Shown here piece after piece: positions 60,500 through 64,000 of a DNA stretch of 64,000 nt. The notes below the pieces were generated by a model, which had not been told where the DNA came from, did no database searches, and saw nothing but the letters and a program-made list of their open reading frames with translations. The position numbers were made by a program, and so were the translations under genes. Within the stretch, counting starts at the first letter, position 1, and every line of letters starts with the position of its first letter. This stretch comes from Achromobacter deleyi (GTDB lineage: Bacteria > Pseudomonadota > Gammaproteobacteria > Burkholderiales > Burkholderiaceae_B), in assembly GCF_016127315.1 (NCBI RefSeq), contig NZ_CP065997.1, forward strand, positions 6,076,001-6,140,000, in the 5' to 3' direction.

Positions 60500-61213
60500 C
60501 TAACCCCCTGCCTCGAAAGACCCCAGGTAGTCCCGATCCAGGTGAACAAAGGCGACCAGCAGCGCCGCGACCGCCGGATAGAAGCGGAACGCCAAGGTGT
60601 CCACGGCATCCATCCTGGCCTGCCACTGCCCCACCCAGGGCATCAGCGCGGCGTCCAGATAGACGGCCTGCTCCCTCGCGCAGCCGGCAACATCATCCGC
60701 CCGCCCGCACTCCCGGCTCCAGCGCGCCAGCACCCCCAGGATGACGGCAATGTGGTCTTCGGGCTCCTTGAACTGCGCGTCGAGCTGCAACTGGCTGGAC
60801 ACCAGGAACGCGCGCATCACCCGCGCCGATTCGCCGTACAGTTGCCCGCCCCCTTCCAGGTAATGCGAGGCGTAGGGAATCGGCGCCCCCCGGCCTTCCA
60901 GCAGGAACAGCGCGGCGAAGTCGGCCGCGTTCTCCAGCGGCGCGTCGGAGTGTCCCGCCCACGCCTTGAACACGGCGGCCACGGCATCGGCCCGCCGGCC
61001 CAGCCCGAGCGCCTTGAACACCGCCAGCAAATGCTCGGCGCCCCCCTGCAGGCACAACGCCATCGCGTCGGGCTCCATTTCCCTGGCAAAGACGGTGGAA
61101 AACCACCCATACAGCTGCGACCGCATCTGGCAGGCCGCGCCCCAATCCGGGTCCGATAATGCACCGTTCAACGCGCGCTCCATGAAATCACAGGGTTCAC
61201 TCCGGCCAGCCAC
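60500..61213 (-). CDS. torD: TorD-family chaperone
   Basis: A 237-residue all-helical chaperone of the TorD/DmsD family that inserts the Mo cofactor and guards the Tat signal of its reductase. The family core PIPYASHYLEGGGQLYGESA is present at about residues 110-130, followed by the FKEPEDHIAVILGVLARWS helix, which carries the usual EPEDH. The GTG at 61213 starts 18 bases after torA; an ATG at 61183 is an alternative start. TorA is the expected client. TtrA is possible too. Confidence 0.87.
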   Translation of the reverse strand: MAGRSEPCDFMERALNGALSDPDWGAACQMRSQLYGWFSTVFAREMEPDAMALCLQGGAEHLLAVFKALGLGRRADAVAAVFKAWAGHSDAPLENAADFAALFLLEGRGAPIPYASHYLEGGGQLYGESARVMRAFLVSSQLQLDAQFKEPEDHIAVILGVLARWSRECGRADDVAGCAREQAVYLDAALMPWVGQWQARMDAVDTLAFRFYPAVAALLVAFVHLDRDYLGSFEAGG

Positions 61214-61231
61214 ATCGCGCCGGCCGCGGCC

Positions 61232-63745
61232 TCAATGCCGGACCAGCGCCTTGCCATCGATGTCCACCTCGATCGGGCCGCCAAACGCGGTCACGGGCGG
61301 CGCCACGCCCTTGTACGGTTCGATTTCCACCAGGCAGGTATTGGGGCTCGGCGCCTGCGCCAATTCCGAGGTGCCGATGTCGAGCGTCAGCGTGTTGGGA
61401 TCGCCATAGGTGTCCAGCGCGCCGATCTCCGGCCCGGTCGGCCCATACCAGGCGCCCTCCTGGATGCGCACCACCCCAGGGGGAAAGTTGGTGGAAAGAG
61501 ACGCGCCGGCCAGCAACTGGCCACGGTCGTTGAACACCCGCACCAGGTCGCCATGCCTGATACCGCGCCGGCGGGCGTCATCGGGGTTGAGGTAGACCGG
61601 TTCGCGCCCCTGGATGGTGTAGGTGGCGCGCCGCGTGGGCGATTCGCAGGTCTGCGAATGCAGGCGGGTATCCGGGTGCGCCGACTGCAGCCACAGCGGA
61701 TACTTGTCCGAGCACGGGCCGTTGTGGGACCGCTCGGCCTTTTCCATCCAGACCGGATGCCCCTTGCAGTCGCGGTAGCCGAAGCCGGCGATCTTGCGGC
61801 TGTAGATCTCGATGAACCCGGACGGCGTGCCCAACGCGTTGACCTCGGGATCCGCGCGGAAATCGGCATGGCGCACCCATGGCTTGCCCTCGGGGAACAG
61901 CACGTAGCCCTGCTCCCAGAATTGCGCGAAAGGCGGCATGTCGAAGCCCTTGCCGGCATTCTCCTTGCGGCACTCCTCGTACAGCGACTCGACCCATTGC
62001 ATCTCGCTCATGTTGCGCGTGTATTCCACGTCGCGGCCCATGCGCTTGCAGAAGTCCGTCCAGATGTCGAAGTCCGAACGCGAGTGGTACAGCGGATCGA
62101 CCAGCTTGTGCATGGCGATCACCCCGCGGTTCGAATAGGAACCGTAGGCATCGATGTCGTTGCGCTCGTAGGGCGTGCAGGCCGGCAACACGATATCGGC
62201 GAAACGGCAGGTGGCGGTCCAGTTGTAGTCGATGGCCACCACCGTTTCCAGTTCCTGGTAGGCGCGCTTCATGCGATTGCGGTCCTGCTGCCGGTGCCAC
62301 TGGTTGCAGCCCGAGAAGATCGCCACCTTGTAGGGCGGCAGCTTGACCTTGTGGCCGTTGAAATTGATTTCCTTGCCCGGCTCCAGCAATGCGTCGATCA
62401 CCCGCGACACCGGCACGACGGCGCTGTACCCCTGGTAATCGTCGTTCTCGTGCCGCGGCTTGCGGCCGGTATCCAGGTTCAGCGGAAACGCGCCCGGCAT
62501 CGAGGCGCCCGAGGCCGACACGCCCACCGAACTGTAGTGGTGCGAATAACTGATGCCGCCGCCGGGCAGGCCGATCTGGCCCAGCATGGCGGCCAGGATC
62601 GCCCCCATCCAGTAAGGCTGCTCGCCATGCTGCTGGCGCTGGATCGACCAACCGAACATCAGCTGCGTGCGATTGGCCGCCATCAGGCGCGCCAGCTCGC
62701 GGATGCGCTGCGCCGGCACGCCGCAGATCGATTCGGCCCATTCGGGGGTGCGTTCGATCTTGTCCTCGGTCTTGCCCTCGACGTAGGCGATGAACTCGTC
62801 GAAGCCCACCGCATAGGTCTCGAGGAACTTGGTGTCGTACAGGCTCTCTTTCCACAAGGTGTGGGCGATGCCCAGCATGAAGGCCACGTCGGTCAGCGGG
62901 TTGACGTACTGGTGTTCGCAGTCCAGGTAATTGCGCGTCTTGCTTTTCACCGGGTCGACGCAGATCACCGTGATTTCCCGGTTCGCGACCTTCCGCTTGA
63001 GCTGCTCGAAATAGGCATAGGCCTCGTGCGTTTCGGTGTTCCAGCCGACCTGCAGGTTCTTGATCGGATCGCTGGCCCAGAACACCAGCACCCGCGTTTC
63101 CTTCAGGATGATGTCCCAGGACGTGCCCTGCGAATACACCTCGGTCGAACCCAGCACGTAGGGCAGGATGGTCTGGCCAGCCCCGGTCGAATAGTCGCCC
63201 GCCGTGCCGACGCTGTAACCGTGCATGCCCATGGCGCGCAGCATGTGGTTGCCGCAGCTGTGCATCAGCCCCACCGAGCGCCAGCCGACGTTGCCCACGT
63301 GCAGCGCCCAGGGGCCGTGGTCCCGTTGCACCCGCTCGAGCTCGTGGTAGACCAGGTCCAGCGCCTCGTCCCAGCCGACCCGGATGAAGCGGTTGTCGCC
63401 GCGCAGCGCTTGGCCTGCCGCGCCGCGCTTGCGATACCAGTCGAGCCGCACCATCGGATAGCGCACCCGCGAGGCGCTGTACAGCACGTCCAGCGTGCCG
63501 TCGAGGATCGGCGTCGGATGCTTGTCGAACTCGAAGGGCTTGATTTCCACCACGTGGCCGGCCACGACCCGGGCGCGGAATGCGCCCCAGTGCGCGCCGG
63601 AGAACCGCCAGCGGCCCGCTCCGGCGCCCTCCTCGTCAAGCGTGGCGGCGCGCAGCACCCGGCCATTGCGCAGCAGCGGCGGCACCACCATGGAACCCAG
63701 CGAGGCGGCGACACCGCCCAGGAAACGACGACGGGAGAGTTTCAT
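61232..63745 (-). CDS. torA: TorA, trimethylamine N-oxide reductase
   Basis: An 837-residue Tat-exported molybdenum reductase very like E. coli TorA. Signal: [75 protein letters not shown] with the Mo-ligand Ser, and [20 protein letters not shown] follow in order; no N-terminal Fe-S cysteines, as in TorA. It reduces TMAO or related N- or S-oxides with electrons from TorC. GAGAAAG precedes the ATG at 63745, seven bases after torC. Confidence 0.95.
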   Translation of the reverse strand: MKLSRRRFLGGVAASLGSMVVPPLLRNGRVLRAATLDEEGAGAGRWRFSGAHWGAFRARVVAGHVVEIKPFEFDKHPTPILDGTLDVLYSASRVRYPMVRLDWYRKRGAAGQALRGDNRFIRVGWDEALDLVYHELERVQRDHGPWALHVGNVGWRSVGLMHSCGNHMLRAMGMHGYSVGTAGDYSTGAGQTILPYVLGSTEVYSQGTSWDIILKETRVLVFWASDPIKNLQVGWNTETHEAYAYFEQLKRKVANREITVICVDPVKSKTRNYLDCEHQYVNPLTDVAFMLGIAHTLWKESLYDTKFLETYAVGFDEFIAYVEGKTEDKIERTPEWAESICGVPAQRIRELARLMAANRTQLMFGWSIQRQQHGEQPYWMGAILAAMLGQIGLPGGGISYSHHYSSVGVSASGASMPGAFPLNLDTGRKPRHENDDYQGYSAVVPVSRVIDALLEPGKEINFNGHKVKLPPYKVAIFSGCNQWHRQQDRNRMKRAYQELETVVAIDYNWTATCRFADIVLPACTPYERNDIDAYGSYSNRGVIAMHKLVDPLYHSRSDFDIWTDFCKRMGRDVEYTRNMSEMQWVESLYEECRKENAGKGFDMPPFAQFWEQGYVLFPEGKPWVRHADFRADPEVNALGTPSGFIEIYSRKIAGFGYRDCKGHPVWMEKAERSHNGPCSDKYPLWLQSAHPDTRLHSQTCESPTRRATYTIQGREPVYLNPDDARRRGIRHGDLVRVFNDRGQLLAGASLSTNFPPGVVRIQEGAWYGPTGPEIGALDTYGDPNTLTLDIGTSELAQAPSPNTCLVEIEPYKGVAPPVTAFGGPIEVDIDGKALVRH

Positions 63746-63752
63746 GTCTTTC

Positions 63753-64000
63753 TCAGTGGGCCGCGGCCACACTGTCCTTTGCAGCAAAATCGGAGGAATG
63801 CAGTTGCAGGTATTTCAGGACCAGCTTGGCGGTCTGGTCGTCCATGTTGGTGAAGCCGACCATGCCGCCGAACAGCCCGGGCCATTGGTTGGCGTCGTGC
63901 GAGGCCTCGTTCGGCTGGCGGTGGCAGACGCTGCAGCTTTGCGAATAGCTCTTCCTGGCCACGGCCCAGATCGGCCCGACGTCATCGACCAGGCCGCCGC
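63753..64000 (-). CDS. torC: TorC, cytochrome c, C-terminal fragment
   Basis: The last 82 residues of a gene entering from the right edge. They carry one CxxCH (SCSVCH) and [20 protein letters not shown] followed by a [16 protein letters not shown] stretch, matching the C-terminal monohaem domain of TorC rather than NapC, which lacks it. The fragment continues upstream in frame to the window end. TorC is the membrane pentahaem donor to TorA. The rest, including four haems, lies outside. Confidence 0.88.
   Translation of the reverse strand, partial: GGLVDDVGPIWAVARKSYSQSCSVCHRQPNEASHDANQWPGLFGGMVGFTNMDDQTAKLVLKYLQLHSSDFAAKDSVAAAH

Overview
The window is GC-rich, densely coded chromosome of a betaproteobacterium. 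Alcaligenaceae (Achromobacter or Bordetella) is the best fit. Evidence: three Bug-type tricarboxylate-transporter binding proteins, many LysR/GntR-controlled small catabolic operons, two siderophore receptors, a Burkholderia-type rpfF/rpfR pair, and a napEDABC-ccm respiratory cluster. The genus call is inference from gene content. I saw no rRNA, tRNA, integrase, transposase or CRISPR.

Layout. 1-2.8 kb: edge of a LysE-type exporter with a divergent Lrp/AsnC regulator, a DJ-1/PfpI enzyme divergent from a GlxA-type AraC regulator with a shortened C-terminus, and a zinc-ribbon protein. 2.8-8.1 kb: a Bug protein and SDR diverge from a cyclase, acyl-CoA ligase and GntR regulator around a perfect palindromic operator. 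8.3-13.4 kb: an amino-acid-type ABC binding protein, then an isomerase/MFS/class II aldolase operon with a LysR gene. 13.5-16.7 kb: a tetA/tetR-like divergent pair with two 19-bp tetO-like operators, a Nudix hydrolase and an APH(6)-like kinase. 16.8-24.8 kb: AraC regulator, Fur-box TonB receptor, GntP permease, LysR, two SDRs and a YiiX-like hydrolase. 24.9-30.1 kb: lipoprotein hydrolase; crotonase, CaiB-type CoA transferase, LysR and Bug genes whose two upstream regions share a motif. 30.1-33.1 kb: a HI1419/HI1420-type toxin-antitoxin and a second siderophore receptor with a clear terminator.

33.5-36.4 kb: rpfF (DSF-family signal synthase) converges on rpfR (FI-PAS-GGDEF-EAL signal receptor), a complete cis-2-fatty-acid/c-di-GMP signalling module. 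36.7-43.4 kb: Bug, IlvD/Edd dehydratase, GntR, LysR, a carnitine-dehydrogenase-like protein and a BKACE enzyme. The two divergent promoter regions here carry a near-identical 36-bp sequence, arguing for one regulon. 43.4-44.1 kb: a gene-free stretch made of a 14-bp tandem repeat, a 33-bp perfect inverted repeat, a strong hairpin and a 12-bp tandem repeat, directly upstream of the respiratory genes.

44.1-64 kb is an anaerobic respiration block. napEDABC and ccmABCDEFGHI read rightward as one tightly overlapped unit: periplasmic nitrate reductase plus cytochrome c maturation to haem-load NapB, NapC and TorC. Converging on it, torCAD (TMAO reductase, cytochrome and chaperone; torC runs off the right edge) and ttrBCA (tetrathionate reductase) read leftward, with a perfect FNR site before ttrB. 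The ccmI reading frame is broken by an apparent one-base shift near 54.95 kb.
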